In this document: in pieces, positions 7,505 to 16,654 of the stretch | Position numbering within the stretch: the first letter of the stretch is position 1 | Layout of the letters: the number at the start of each line of letters is the position of its first letter | Assembly (NCBI GenBank): GCA_016707075.1 | Contig: JADJII010000004.1 | Location: 124,001-188,000 of the forward strand | Direction: 5' to 3' | DNA from: Egaibacter danicus | GTDB lineage: Bacteria; Pseudomonadota; Gammaproteobacteria; Burkholderiales; Burkholderiaceae_C | DNA length: 64,000 nucleotides | Made by a program: the position numbers and the translations under genes | Notes under the pieces: model-generated | The model's input: only the letters and a program-made list of their open reading frames with translations | Database searches by the model: none | Told to the model about the DNA's origin: nothing

Positions 7505-8933
7505 GAGTCGGAGAAGGAGAGCAGTGCGCATCCCGGCACTCAATATGGTCCAGCGGCTCCAAAACAGGATTCGTCTTGAACTCGTAGCCATGGGCCATGC
7601 GCCACTGCAGCTCGCCAATCCACACCGTCACCCGCGCCAGCTCGGCCGCGTATTCGTTCAGCTCAATGCCCAGCACGTTGTGCGGGCCGGTGACCAGATC
7701 GGCCTCACGGTCCAGCCCCAGGGCGGCGGCGTCCAGGTGGCTGCGGTGTTCAATGTCTTTCAGCGCCTTCAAACCGAGGAACAAAAAGTTGCCGCTGCCA
7801 CAGGCGGGGTCCAGCACGCGGTAGGCCTTGAGGTCTTCCAGCCACAACACAAAGCGGGCTTTGGCCAAGTTGTAATGTTTGTCGTTTTTACGGGTACTTT
7901 TGGCCACCAGCCCTCGTATTTCCTGCGTGACAAGCTCCCATTTTTGTAGCAAAGGCCGGCTCAACACAGGCTCCACAATCCGCATGATGGTGGCCGGGTC
8001 GGTGTAGTGCGCGCCGAGCTGGCTGCGTTTGCTGGGGTCAAGCCCCCGCTCAAACAGCGTGCCGAAGATGGACACATCAATGGCAGACCAGTTCAGCGCG
8101 GCGGCGTTGCGCAGCTCGGTCATGTCCATGATGGTGAGCTTGGGCACCCTGATCTTTTTGAACAGCCCGCCGTTGAACCACGGAATGTCGTCATTGCCAT
8201 ACAGGCCGCCATCGCGCATCACCGTGAACAGGTTGTTCAGGCCGGTGGCCAGCTTGTCGCTGGTGAGGGCCTTGTTGTTCACCAGCCCTTCAAACATGCG
8301 GCCGGGCAGCAAGCCCACGTCTTCGGCGAAAAAGCAGAACAGACATTGCGTCAGGAAGTGGGCCACTTCATCCGCGTGCTCTGGCGTACCCGCGCCGCGC
8401 TTGCGCAAGCCTTCGGCCAGCAGGGCAAAGCTTTTGGCTGCAGCTTCGGTGATGTCGCGGCTGGTCTTTTTGGGGCGGAAGCTCTCGGGGTCCGTCCACA
8501 GGCGGCGCAGGAGCGCCTGCTTTTCAGGCTGGTCCAGCTCCTGCAGCAAAACGGTGTGCGTCTCCGACGGATGGCCGTTGAACTGCGTGTGGATGCGGAT
8601 GGTGAGGCGGTCACACACCACCAGCAGCGGCGGGTTGGAGAGGGCCAGGCTGTAGGTGAGGAGCTGCTTGAGCGCGGCATCCAGATTTTTGCCGGGGGCC
8701 TTGTTTTCCCAGGCAAAGTGGTCGCGCTTGAAGACATCGGCATAACCCCGCGCTTCGCCCAGCACGAGGGTGTCTTGCTCAAAGATGTAGTCACCTTCAC
8801 TGCCCGGCGTGGGAACGCCCAGCAGCGCGCACAAATCCATGAAGTGCGGCTGCGCGCCCTGACGCTCGTTGAGATCGAACGCCGGGCCGCCGGGGCCCCA
8901 TTTGGCGATGAATTGTTGCGGGGTCATGGTCAT
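7470..8933 (-). pseudogene. N-terminal fragment of MmeI-like type IIL restriction-modification enzyme
   Basis: Open frame of 487 codons covering the nuclease, helical and first methyltransferase segments of a single-chain restriction-modification enzyme (COG1002, MmeI/YeeA-like). The nuclease motif D-x9-E-x-K is intact in DVFKRDHFAWENK near residue 80. A helical domain with FFAEDVGLLP follows, then LGAHYTDPATIM and SAM-binding motif I DPACGSGNFLF near residue 385. Homology ends at LEPLDHIECRDA; beyond that the frame runs into palindromic element B and stops, while motif IV NPPF lies downstream in another frame. Next to a toxin-antitoxin pair, so this was probably a defence islet. Confidence 0.82.
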
Positions 8934-8940
8934 GGTGTGT

Positions 8941-9255
8941 TCAATACCCTCTGAGCAACATGTCCAGCGCGGTGTCGATCTCCAGCGCCTGGGCCTTTGC
9001 GCTGGCTACAGGCTGCCGTAATTCCTGGACCAGAAAAACGGCGATGCCCAGCGGGTGCAGATGCACAGGTTGACCAGACACGGAGATGGCTGGGTTGAAC
9101 CGCTCAGTCATGCCAGGGAAAGCGCCGGCTGCGGCCAGTGGCACACACACGCGTTCTGCAAACCGGTAGAGCAGGTCGCTCTGGATTTCCAGCACAAAGG
9201 GGAAGTCGAGCCGGTCGGGCTCTATGGGGTTGGGGTAGACGTCGAATCGCGCCAC
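8941..9255 (-). CDS. CcdB-family toxin
   Basis: Small protein of 104 residues resembling CcdB, the toxin that traps DNA gyrase. It begins MARFDVYPNP, continues with PFVLEIQSDLLYRFAERVCVPL as in the CcdB N-terminal beta-sheet, and ends with a short helix closing in DTALDMLLRGY, close to the LMFWGI-type C-terminus that binds gyrase (the Trp is replaced by Leu here). It follows the antitoxin gene by three bases in the same direction, the usual antitoxin-toxin order. Function as an active toxin is inferred, not shown. Confidence 0.82.
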   Translation of the reverse strand: MARFDVYPNPIEPDRLDFPFVLEIQSDLLYRFAERVCVPLAAAGAFPGMTERFNPAISVSGQPVHLHPLGIAVFLVQELRQPVASAKAQALEIDTALDMLLRGY

Positions 9256-9258
9256 GGC

Positions 9259-9576
9259 TCAGGCGTCGCTCTGGCCACTCTCGCGCCAGTGCCGCACGCG
9301 CTGCGAGTAGGGCTCGCGCTGTGAGGCCCAGGCGTTGTATTGATCAATGCTGGCAGCGTTGGCGTCCGCCCATTCGCGGGAGGCCTGACCGGCAGCTTTG
9401 TTTTGCTTCGGCTGGCCGTATGTGGCTTGGGATTCGTGAACCGCTGGCGTGGCGGGCACAACCTTGACGGGCTTCATGACAATGCTGCCATCGGCCTGTA
9501 CCGACAGGTCAAATAACTGCCCGGCGTATTTTTTTCCCAGCGATATCTGGCCGCTGGCACCGACTTCCTTGAGCAT
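9259..9576 (-). CDS. CcdA-like antitoxin with AbrB-like N-terminus
   Basis: Protein of 105 residues upstream of the CcdB-like gene. The C-terminal part REWADANAASIDQYNAW resembles the CcdA toxin-binding tail (W-x-E-N-x-x-A-I-x-x-Y-N pattern). The N-terminal part VGASGQISLGKKYAGQLF, ending VMKPVKVVP, looks like an AbrB/MazE swapped-hairpin DNA-binding domain rather than the ribbon-helix-helix of classical CcdA. The middle is low-complexity and polar. The pair probably autoregulates its own promoter between 9577 and 9632. Start at 9576 (MLKEVG) follows AAGGAAAC. Confidence 0.7.
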   Translation of the reverse strand: MLKEVGASGQISLGKKYAGQLFDLSVQADGSIVMKPVKVVPATPAVHESQATYGQPKQNKAAGQASREWADANAASIDQYNAWASQREPYSQRVRHWRESGQSDA

Positions 9577-9632
9577 TGGGTTTCCTTAAAGGATTTCATG
9601 CAATCATGCGGCATGATTATGCCCGCGAAAGC

Positions 9633-12221
9633 TCAAACGCCCTTGCCAGCCAATGTTTTCAACTGATACAGCGCATCCAGCGCCTCACGCGGGCTGAGCG
9701 CATCAGGGTTGATACCCGAGAGCGCTGTCTCCACCGCACTGACAGCCAGGGGTTCCGCAGCAGGCGGTGGCGCAAACAGATCCACCTGGGCTTTGGCTTC
9801 ACCCGCTCGCGCCTCCAGCGCGCCCAAAGCCTGACGTGCGTGGTTCACCACCGCAGCGGGCATGCCGGCCAGTTTGGCCACCTGGATACCGTAGCTCTTG
9901 CTGGCGGGCCCAGCCTGAATTTCATGCAGGAACACGATGTCTGCACCTGACTCGACCGCGCTCACATGCACGTTCACCGCGCTGTGGTGTTTGGCCGGGA
10001 ACTCGGTGAGCTCGAAATAATGCGTGGCAAACAGCGTGAAGGCCTGCGTCTTGTCATGCAGCTGCGTGGCGATGGCCGAGGCGAGTGCCAGGCCGTCAAA
10101 CGTGGACGTGCCGCGGCCGATTTCATCCATCAGCACCAGTGAGTTGGGCGTGGCAGCGTGCAAAATCTGCGCGCCTTCCAGCATCTCCAGCATGAAGGTG
10201 GACTGCGCGTTGGCCAGATCATCTGCCGCGCCGATGCGGGTGTGGATGGCGTCAATCGGCCCCAGGCGGCAGGCGCTGGCCGGCACGTAGCTGCCCATGC
10301 TGGCCAGCAGCACGATGACGGCGATTTGCCGCATGTAGGTGGATTTGCCGCCCATGTTGGGGCCGGTGATGATCTGCATGCGCTGCTTCGGGCCCATGCG
10401 TGTGTCGTTGGCGATGAAACTGCCGCTGCTTACTTCAGCCAGCCGCGCCTGCACCACCGGGTGGCGGCCCTGATCAATATCAATGCAGGGCTCTTTGACA
10501 AACTGCGGCGCGCACCAGTTCAGCGTGAGCGAACGCTCGGCCAGCGCGCACAGCGCATCCAGCGTGGCCAGTGCACGGGCGGTTTGCGTCAGCATCGGCA
10601 CGAAGGCCTGCAGTTGGTCCAGCAACTGCTCGTACAGCCATTTCTCGCGGCTCAGCGCCCGTTCCTGCGCGCTCAGGGCCTTGTCTTCAAAGGCTTTCAG
10701 CTCGGGGGTGATGAAGCGCTCGGCGTTTTTCAGCGTCTGGCGGCGGCGGTAGTCATCCGGCACCTTGTCGATCTGGCCCTGCGTCACTTCGATGTAAAAG
10801 CCATGCACCTTGTTGAATTGCACGCGCAGGTTGGCAATGCCGGTGCGGGCTTTTTCGCGCACTTCCAGGTCCAGCAGAAAGGCGTCGCAGTTGGTCTGGA
10901 TGGCGCGCAGCTCGTCCAGCTCGGCGTCAAACCCGGTGGTGATCACGCCGCCGTCACGAATCAGCGCGGCGGGCTCTTCCATCACGGCGCTCTTCAGCAG
11001 GTCGCTGCAACCCGGTGGAGGCTGTAAATCATCAAAAATAGATGCCAAATAGGCCGTTAGCCCTCGTCCAATATGCGTGAGCAGCTCCGTTTTTTGTAGC
11101 GTATCGTGCAGCGCGACCAGTTCACGCGGGCGCACCTGGCGCAGCGCAATGCGTGCGGTGATGCGCTCCACATCCGAGCTGCCTTTCAGCTCGGCCCGCA
11201 AGGTTTGCCACACGTTGGGGCGCAACGCGGTGATCGCGTCCAGCCGGTGTTGGGCTTCGCCGCGGTCACGCCGGGGCTCCAGCAGCCAGCTTTTCAGCAG
11301 GCGGCTGCCCATGCTGGTCATGCAGGTGTCCAGCAGCGAAAACAGCGTGGGCGAATCTTCACCGCGCAGGGTTTGTATCAGCTCCAGATTGCGCCGCGTG
11401 GTTTGGGGCAGGTCAATCAGGTCGTCCTGCCGCTGCACGCGAATGCTGTGCAGGTGGGTGAGGGTGCGGCCCTGCGTGTGCTCGGCGTAGCCCACCAGCG
11501 CAGCGGCGGCGGCGTGGGCCTGGGGCAGGTCCTGCGCCTGCCAGGTGGCCAGGCTGGCCACCTTGAGCAAATCCAGCAGGCGGCGCTGGCCCAGCGCGGC
11601 ATCAAACTGCCACTCGGGTCGTGTGGTGAGAGGTGCCTTCAGCGGCAAGCTTCTGATACGTGCCTCAAAGCTGGTGGTCACACCGGCGCTGAACAGCAGC
11701 TCGCTGGGGCCAATGCGTGCCACCCACTCCAGCATGTCGTCCGGGCTGCATTCGGCTAGATGCACTTCTCCCTGCGTGACGCTCAACCAGGCCAGTCCGC
11801 ACCGGTTGCGCGGGCCCTGATGGACGGCCAGCAGCATGGATTCGGACTTGTCGCTCAGCAGCTCGGCGTCCGTCAGCGTGCCGGGTGTGACCACGCGCAC
11901 CACTTTGCGCTCCACCGGGCCTTTGCCGGTGACTTCGCCCACCTGCTCGCAAATGGCGACCGATTCGCCGTGCCGGATGAGCTTGGCCAGATAACCTTCG
12001 ACCGAGTGAAACGGCACGCCAGCCATTGGGATCGGCAGCCCCCCGGACTGGCCGCGACGCGTGAGGGTGATGTCCAGCAACGGGGCCGCTTTTTCGGCGT
12101 CGGCAAAAAACAGCTCGTAAAAATCACCCATGCGGTAGAAGACCAGCGTATCGGGAAATTCGGCCTTAATGCCCAGATACTGCTGCATCATGGGGGTGTG
12201 TTGCTTGTCTTCGTCGGTCAT
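9633..12221 (-). CDS. mutS: DNA mismatch repair protein MutS
   Basis: Mismatch-recognition ATPase that starts methyl-independent or MutL-dependent repair. Full length at 862 residues. The mismatch-binding F-x-E motif is in FYRMGDFYELFF near residue 35. The connector and lever domains follow, and the ATPase has Walker A GPNMGGKST near residue 617, LMDEIGRGTSTFDG as Walker B/signature region, and ATHYFELTEF. A copy of the dispersed repeat (11035-11103) is in frame and encodes LQKTELLTHIGRGLTAYLAS in the lever region. Transcribed alone, divergent from the GGDEF-EAL gene. Confidence 0.97.
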   Translation of the reverse strand: MTDEDKQHTPMMQQYLGIKAEFPDTLVFYRMGDFYELFFADAEKAAPLLDITLTRRGQSGGLPIPMAGVPFHSVEGYLAKLIRHGESVAICEQVGEVTGKGPVERKVVRVVTPGTLTDAELLSDKSESMLLAVHQGPRNRCGLAWLSVTQGEVHLAECSPDDMLEWVARIGPSELLFSAGVTTSFEARIRSLPLKAPLTTRPEWQFDAALGQRRLLDLLKVASLATWQAQDLPQAHAAAAALVGYAEHTQGRTLTHLHSIRVQRQDDLIDLPQTTRRNLELIQTLRGEDSPTLFSLLDTCMTSMGSRLLKSWLLEPRRDRGEAQHRLDAITALRPNVWQTLRAELKGSSDVERITARIALRQVRPRELVALHDTLQKTELLTHIGRGLTAYLASIFDDLQPPPGCSDLLKSAVMEEPAALIRDGGVITTGFDAELDELRAIQTNCDAFLLDLEVREKARTGIANLRVQFNKVHGFYIEVTQGQIDKVPDDYRRRQTLKNAERFITPELKAFEDKALSAQERALSREKWLYEQLLDQLQAFVPMLTQTARALATLDALCALAERSLTLNWCAPQFVKEPCIDIDQGRHPVVQARLAEVSSGSFIANDTRMGPKQRMQIITGPNMGGKSTYMRQIAVIVLLASMGSYVPASACRLGPIDAIHTRIGAADDLANAQSTFMLEMLEGAQILHAATPNSLVLMDEIGRGTSTFDGLALASAIATQLHDKTQAFTLFATHYFELTEFPAKHHSAVNVHVSAVESGADIVFLHEIQAGPASKSYGIQVAKLAGMPAAVVNHARQALGALEARAGEAKAQVDLFAPPPAAEPLAVSAVETALSGINPDALSPREALDALYQLKTLAGKGV
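11035..11103 (-). repeat. dispersed ~66-bp repeat, copy 4 (in frame inside mutS)
   Basis: Minus strand reads CGCTACAAAAAACGGAGCTG, CTCACGCATAT, GAGGGCTAACGGCC, TATTTGGCATC. Strong match to the family consensus including the CTCACGCATAT core. It does not break the mutS frame. Confidence 0.75.
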
Positions 12222-12412
12222 CCGGGCAAGTCTATCAATATCAAACGGCTGTCTTCTAACGCACTTTCAGCTGGGTAGCCAGTCAAGAAGTCGTCGAAAA
12301 ATGCCGAAGAAGTTGAAGATACGCATCAACTTGCCTGTTTTTGCCGTCTGCGAGGCCCTGTCCGGGGTGTGGGCTGTATAGTTTGCCAAAGGCTGATGCA
12401 CATTGGGGTTTC

Positions 12413-15400
12413 ATGGCAATTTCCGTGCTATTCATTGAGAGTGATGCCGTCCATGCGCAGGCCATGTGCGACAGGGTGACGGGCGAAGGGCTTGACTGGC
12501 AACTGGAAGTGACGTCTTCCCTTGCCGACGCACGCCTGTTGCTGTCGACAATTTCTTTTGACGCACTGGTTGTCAGCCACCGGTTGCCCGATGGGCCGGC
12601 GGACGCACTGGGGTCCATACTGGAACAGTGCGCGGCGCTGTTGCTGCAGCCTGACGGGGTGTGGCTGGATTCTGCTTTGCTGGTTCGTCAGGGCTTTACC
12701 GACTTTCTGCCCAAAGACCCGGCCTTTCAGTACCTGGATTCGTTGACGACGCGAATTCTGATGGCCATTGAGCGCCACCACACCGTGCGTCAGCTTCGCC
12801 AGCGCTCAGAGACGCTGGAGGTGGCGGTTGCCGGCGCGGAAATCGGCATATGGGACTGGCGCGTGCGCGAAGACCGCAACATCGTCAACGAGCGCTGGTG
12901 CGAGATGCTGGGCTATGCATCGGAAGAGGTGGTGCTGGTGGGTGGTGTCTGGATGGACTGGGTGCATCCAGATGATTTGCTGCGGCTCAGGGGTGCGCTC
13001 GGTACAGGGCCCAAAACGTCATTGCAGCAATTTGACGTGGAATTCCGCATACGGCATCGTCTGGGCCACTGGGTGTGGATTCACAGCTGTGGTCATGTGG
13101 TTGAACGGGACGAGCAGGGTTTGCCTACCCGGGTTGCGGGTACGCATACGGATGTTACGGAGCGAAAAAAGACCGAACAGGCGCGTGAACAGCAGCACCG
13201 GCTGCTGCAGACCATTTCGGTGGCCCACGCATTGTTCCTCAGTGACGGGGCTACCGGGAAGGTGTTTGAAGGACTGCTGTCCGAGCTGTTGACCCTGACC
13301 CAAGGGGACTTTGGTTTTGTGGGTGAGGTGCTTTTCTCCGGCGAAAACAAGCCTTTCATCAAGATGCATGCGATTACCAATATCGCGTGGGATGCGGCAT
13401 CGCGGCGGCTGTATGAAGAAAATGCGGCCAGGGGAATGGAATTCCATAACCTGAAGACGCTGTTTGGCTCAGCGCTGGTTAGTGGCAAGCCGGTCATTGC
13501 GAATGAGCCTGCGATAGACCCCCGCAAAGGCGGCATCCCGCACGGCCACCCGCCTCTCAACGCATTTCTGGGCATCCCGATTCATCACGGAAATGAACTG
13601 GTGGCGATGATTGGTCTGGCCAACAAGCCGGGCGGCTACTCCCAGGCCGACATCGATTTTCTGGCGCCCCTGAGCAGCACGATTGGCCACCTGGTTGCTG
13701 CCTGGCGCAGTGATCGTGAGCGCCACCGGGTTCAGGACGAACTGCGCCGCGCGGGCGAACTGCTTGCCAGGGAAAGCACTGCGTTGGAGTTAACACTGGA
13801 CAGCATGAGCCAGGGAATCTGCACCGTAGAGGCGGACGGCCGCGTTAGCGTGATCAACCGCCAATTGCAGGATCTCCTGGATCTGCCTGATTCTCTGCTG
13901 ACAGACGGACTCACGGCAGACGACATTTTCAGGTTTCAGCTGGATCGGGGTGACTTTGGCCCGAATTTCGAACTGGTAGAAAGCCATGCCCGACCGTATG
14001 TCATGGGTGACTCGGTTCTTGATGGCCCAGACCGGTATCTTCGAACCACGCGGAGCGGAAAAACACTCGAGGTGGAGTCCCGGCGCCTGGTCAATGGCGG
14101 ACTGGTCAGGACCTTTTCGGACGTGACGAAATATCTTCAGGCTCAAACCGCCCTCTTAGCCAGCGAAGCACGATTTCGCAGCCTGACCGAGTTGTCGTCG
14201 GACTGGTACTGGTTGCAGGACGAGCACTACCGGTTCTTGCGGGTGGAAGGCGACTATGCATCCCGATGCGACTTGCCGCAGACGGCCTATGTTGGGCTGT
14301 GTCGATGGGATATCGAAACCCTGAACCTGACTCAGGATGATTGGCAGGCCCATCGGGACGATCTGGATGCCCGCCGGGTTTTTCGTGATTTCGAAATGTG
14401 CCGTCTTGACCCTACAGGCCAGTTGCACTGGGTATCCATCAGCGGCATGCCGATATTTGACGACGCGGGCCAGTTCCGCGGCTACCGGGGTGTTGGCCGT
14501 ACCATCACCGAGCGAAAACGACTGGATGCCCAATTGCAGAAAGCCAGCGAACAATTGGCGCATAAATCTGCCCAGTTGCAACTCACGCTGGATAACATGT
14601 CGCAAGGCATCAGCCTGATGGAGCCGAATGGCCGTATGTCCATCTATAACCGCAAGGCCATTGAGCTTCTGGATTTGCCGGAAAGTCTGCTGGCCGGCGG
14701 CCCGTCGCTGGTCGAAGTGCTGCAGTTTCAGAGAGATCGTGGAGACTTCAAGGACGCACTGGACCTGGTGAGCCCTGGCACGAAAGACATTATTCTTCAT
14801 GGGCAAGGGGACATGCAGGAGACCTACGTTCGCAAGACCCGCGCCGGCAAGCTGATCGAGGTCAAGTCCAATCCGATTCCCGATGGCAGCATGGTGCGCA
14901 CCTACACTGACGTGAGTTCCTACATCGATGCGCAAAACGCAGCACGGGAAAGTGAAGCCCGGTTCCGTGCACTGGCTGGGCTGTCGTCGGACTGGTACTG
15001 GGAGCAGGACGAGAATTTCCGGTTCATCCGTTTTGAAGGCGACTCCGTCATGGAGGCTTCTCCCTACCTGGCAACCGTGGGCCAGTTTCGGTGGGATACG
15101 CCTGCCTTGAACCTCACGGAATCTGACTGGGTGCTCCACCGCGCAGATCTTCAAGCCCACAGGGTGTTCAAGGATCTGGAGATTCAGCGCGCCACACCGG
15201 ATGGTGCCAGCGTCTGGGTGTCAGTGAGCGGAGCGCCCATTTTTGACGCGGTTGGCCGGTTTACTGGTTATCGTGGCATCGGTCGGGATATCACGGAGCG
15301 AAAGCAGGCGGAAGACCAGATTGAGCGTCTCGCTTTTTATGATGCGCTGACCGAGCTGCCCAACCGGCGCATGCTGATTGAGCGGCTGGGGCAGGCCATG

Positions 15401-16642
15401 ACATCCAGCTCACGCAGCCACCAGCATGCCGCGCTGCTGTTCATCGACCTGGACAACTTCAAGATGCTGAACGACACCCATGGTCATTACATGGGTGACC
15501 TGCTGCTGCAGCAGGTCGCGGTGCGGCTGCGTGGCAGCGTCCGCGAAGTGGATACGGTCGCCCGCCTGGGCGGAGACGAATTTGTGGTGATGGTGGAGGA
15601 ACTCAGTCAGGACGAGACGCAGGCTGCTGCCCAGGTGAAAGTGGTGGCGGAGAAGATACTGGCTGCTCTCAACCAGATCTATCCACTGCGCGGGCAGGAG
15701 CACCACAGCACCCCCAGCTTGGGCATCACGCTGTTTCTGGGCCAGCAGGAAACCAGCGATGAGCTGCTCAAGCGCGCGGACGTGGCGATGTATCAGGCGA
15801 AAGCGGCGGGGCGCAATACCTTGCGCTTTTTTGATCCGGCCATGCAGGCGGCGGTGGCAACACGGGCTGAACTTGAAAAGGATTTGCGCCAGTGTCTGCT
15901 GCGCGACGAGCTGGTGCTTTACTACCAGCCCGTGGTCGATGTGGATCGTGTCATCACCGGTGTGGAGGCACTGGTGCGCTGGCGGCACCCGGTGCGGGGG
16001 CTGGTCATGCCCGCAGAGTTCATTGGTCTGGCAGAGCAGAGCGGGCTCATTGTGCCTTTGGGTCAGTGGGTGCTGCAGACCGCCTGCGGGCAGTTGGTGG
16101 ATTGGGCTGGACAGCCTGAGACGCAGGATCTGACCATGTCCGTGAATGTGAGTGAGCGCCAGATCCGGCAGGCAGATTTTGTCGGTAAGGTTTGCGACGT
16201 TTTGGCTCAGACCGGAGCGAAACCCGGATTGCTCAAGCTGGAGATCACGGAGAGCTTGCTTTTGACGGACGCTGAGGACATCATTGCCAAAATGGGTGCG
16301 CTCAAAACGATTGGAGTGAGGTTCTCGCTGGATGATTTCGGTACGGGATATTCATCACTGGGGTATTTGAAGCGGTTGCCCATCGATCAGCTCAAGATTG
16401 ACAAATCATTTGTACGTGATGTGCTGACTGACCCCAACGATGCGGCCATTGCGCAGACCATTCTGGCGCTGGCTGGCAGTCTGGGGCTTCAGGCTGTTGC
16501 CGAAGGTGTGGAGACCGAAGGGCAATTGAAGTTTCTGATGCAAAGCGGTTGCCGGTCGTTTCAGGGCTATTACTTTGGACGCCCGGAGCCGGCCCCGCGA
16601 ATGAATGCCTTGCTGAAGGCCGCAGAGCCGATTCGGGCCTGA
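12413..16642 (+). CDS. multi-PAS/GAF GGDEF-EAL cyclic-di-GMP enzyme
   Basis: Very large signalling protein (1409 residues) without membrane helices. Domains in order: a degenerate receiver-like module (about 5-130), PAS (130-255), GAF (265-430), then alternating PAS_7-like and PAS modules to about residue 955 (the pair is repeated: QGICTVEADGRVSVINR and QGISLMEPNGRMSIYNR; SDWYWLQDEHYRF and SDWYWEQDENFRF). GGDEF (968-1130) has the intact motif GGDEFVVM, and EAL (1150-1395) has GVEALVRWRHP plus DDFGTGYSSL. Both catalytic sites look complete, so it could make and degrade cyclic-di-GMP. Start ATG 12413 (MAISVLFIESD); the upstream in-frame codons to 12341 lack family resemblance. Confidence 0.9.
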   Translation: MAISVLFIESDAVHAQAMCDRVTGEGLDWQLEVTSSLADARLLLSTISFDALVVSHRLPDGPADALGSILEQCAALLLQPDGVWLDSALLVRQGFTDFLPKDPAFQYLDSLTTRILMAIERHHTVRQLRQRSETLEVAVAGAEIGIWDWRVREDRNIVNERWCEMLGYASEEVVLVGGVWMDWVHPDDLLRLRGALGTGPKTSLQQFDVEFRIRHRLGHWVWIHSCGHVVERDEQGLPTRVAGTHTDVTERKKTEQAREQQHRLLQTISVAHALFLSDGATGKVFEGLLSELLTLTQGDFGFVGEVLFSGENKPFIKMHAITNIAWDAASRRLYEENAARGMEFHNLKTLFGSALVSGKPVIANEPAIDPRKGGIPHGHPPLNAFLGIPIHHGNELVAMIGLANKPGGYSQADIDFLAPLSSTIGHLVAAWRSDRERHRVQDELRRAGELLARESTALELTLDSMSQGICTVEADGRVSVINRQLQDLLDLPDSLLTDGLTADDIFRFQLDRGDFGPNFELVESHARPYVMGDSVLDGPDRYLRTTRSGKTLEVESRRLVNGGLVRTFSDVTKYLQAQTALLASEARFRSLTELSSDWYWLQDEHYRFLRVEGDYASRCDLPQTAYVGLCRWDIETLNLTQDDWQAHRDDLDARRVFRDFEMCRLDPTGQLHWVSISGMPIFDDAGQFRGYRGVGRTITERKRLDAQLQKASEQLAHKSAQLQLTLDNMSQGISLMEPNGRMSIYNRKAIELLDLPESLLAGGPSLVEVLQFQRDRGDFKDALDLVSPGTKDIILHGQGDMQETYVRKTRAGKLIEVKSNPIPDGSMVRTYTDVSSYIDAQNAARESEARFRALAGLSSDWYWEQDENFRFIRFEGDSVMEASPYLATVGQFRWDTPALNLTESDWVLHRADLQAHRVFKDLEIQRATPDGASVWVSVSGAPIFDAVGRFTGYRGIGRDITERKQAEDQIERLAFYDALTELPNRRMLIERLGQAMTSSSRSHQHAALLFIDLDNFKMLNDTHGHYMGDLLLQQVAVRLRGSVREVDTVARLGGDEFVVMVEELSQDETQAAAQVKVVAEKILAALNQIYPLRGQEHHSTPSLGITLFLGQQETSDELLKRADVAMYQAKAAGRNTLRFFDPAMQAAVATRAELEKDLRQCLLRDELVLYYQPVVDVDRVITGVEALVRWRHPVRGLVMPAEFIGLAEQSGLIVPLGQWVLQTACGQLVDWAGQPETQDLTMSVNVSERQIRQADFVGKVCDVLAQTGAKPGLLKLEITESLLLTDAEDIIAKMGALKTIGVRFSLDDFGTGYSSLGYLKRLPIDQLKIDKSFVRDVLTDPNDAAIAQTILALAGSLGLQAVAEGVETEGQLKFLMQSGCRSFQGYYFGRPEPAPRMNALLKAAEPIRA

Positions 16643-16654
16643 AAGAAAGCTGCA

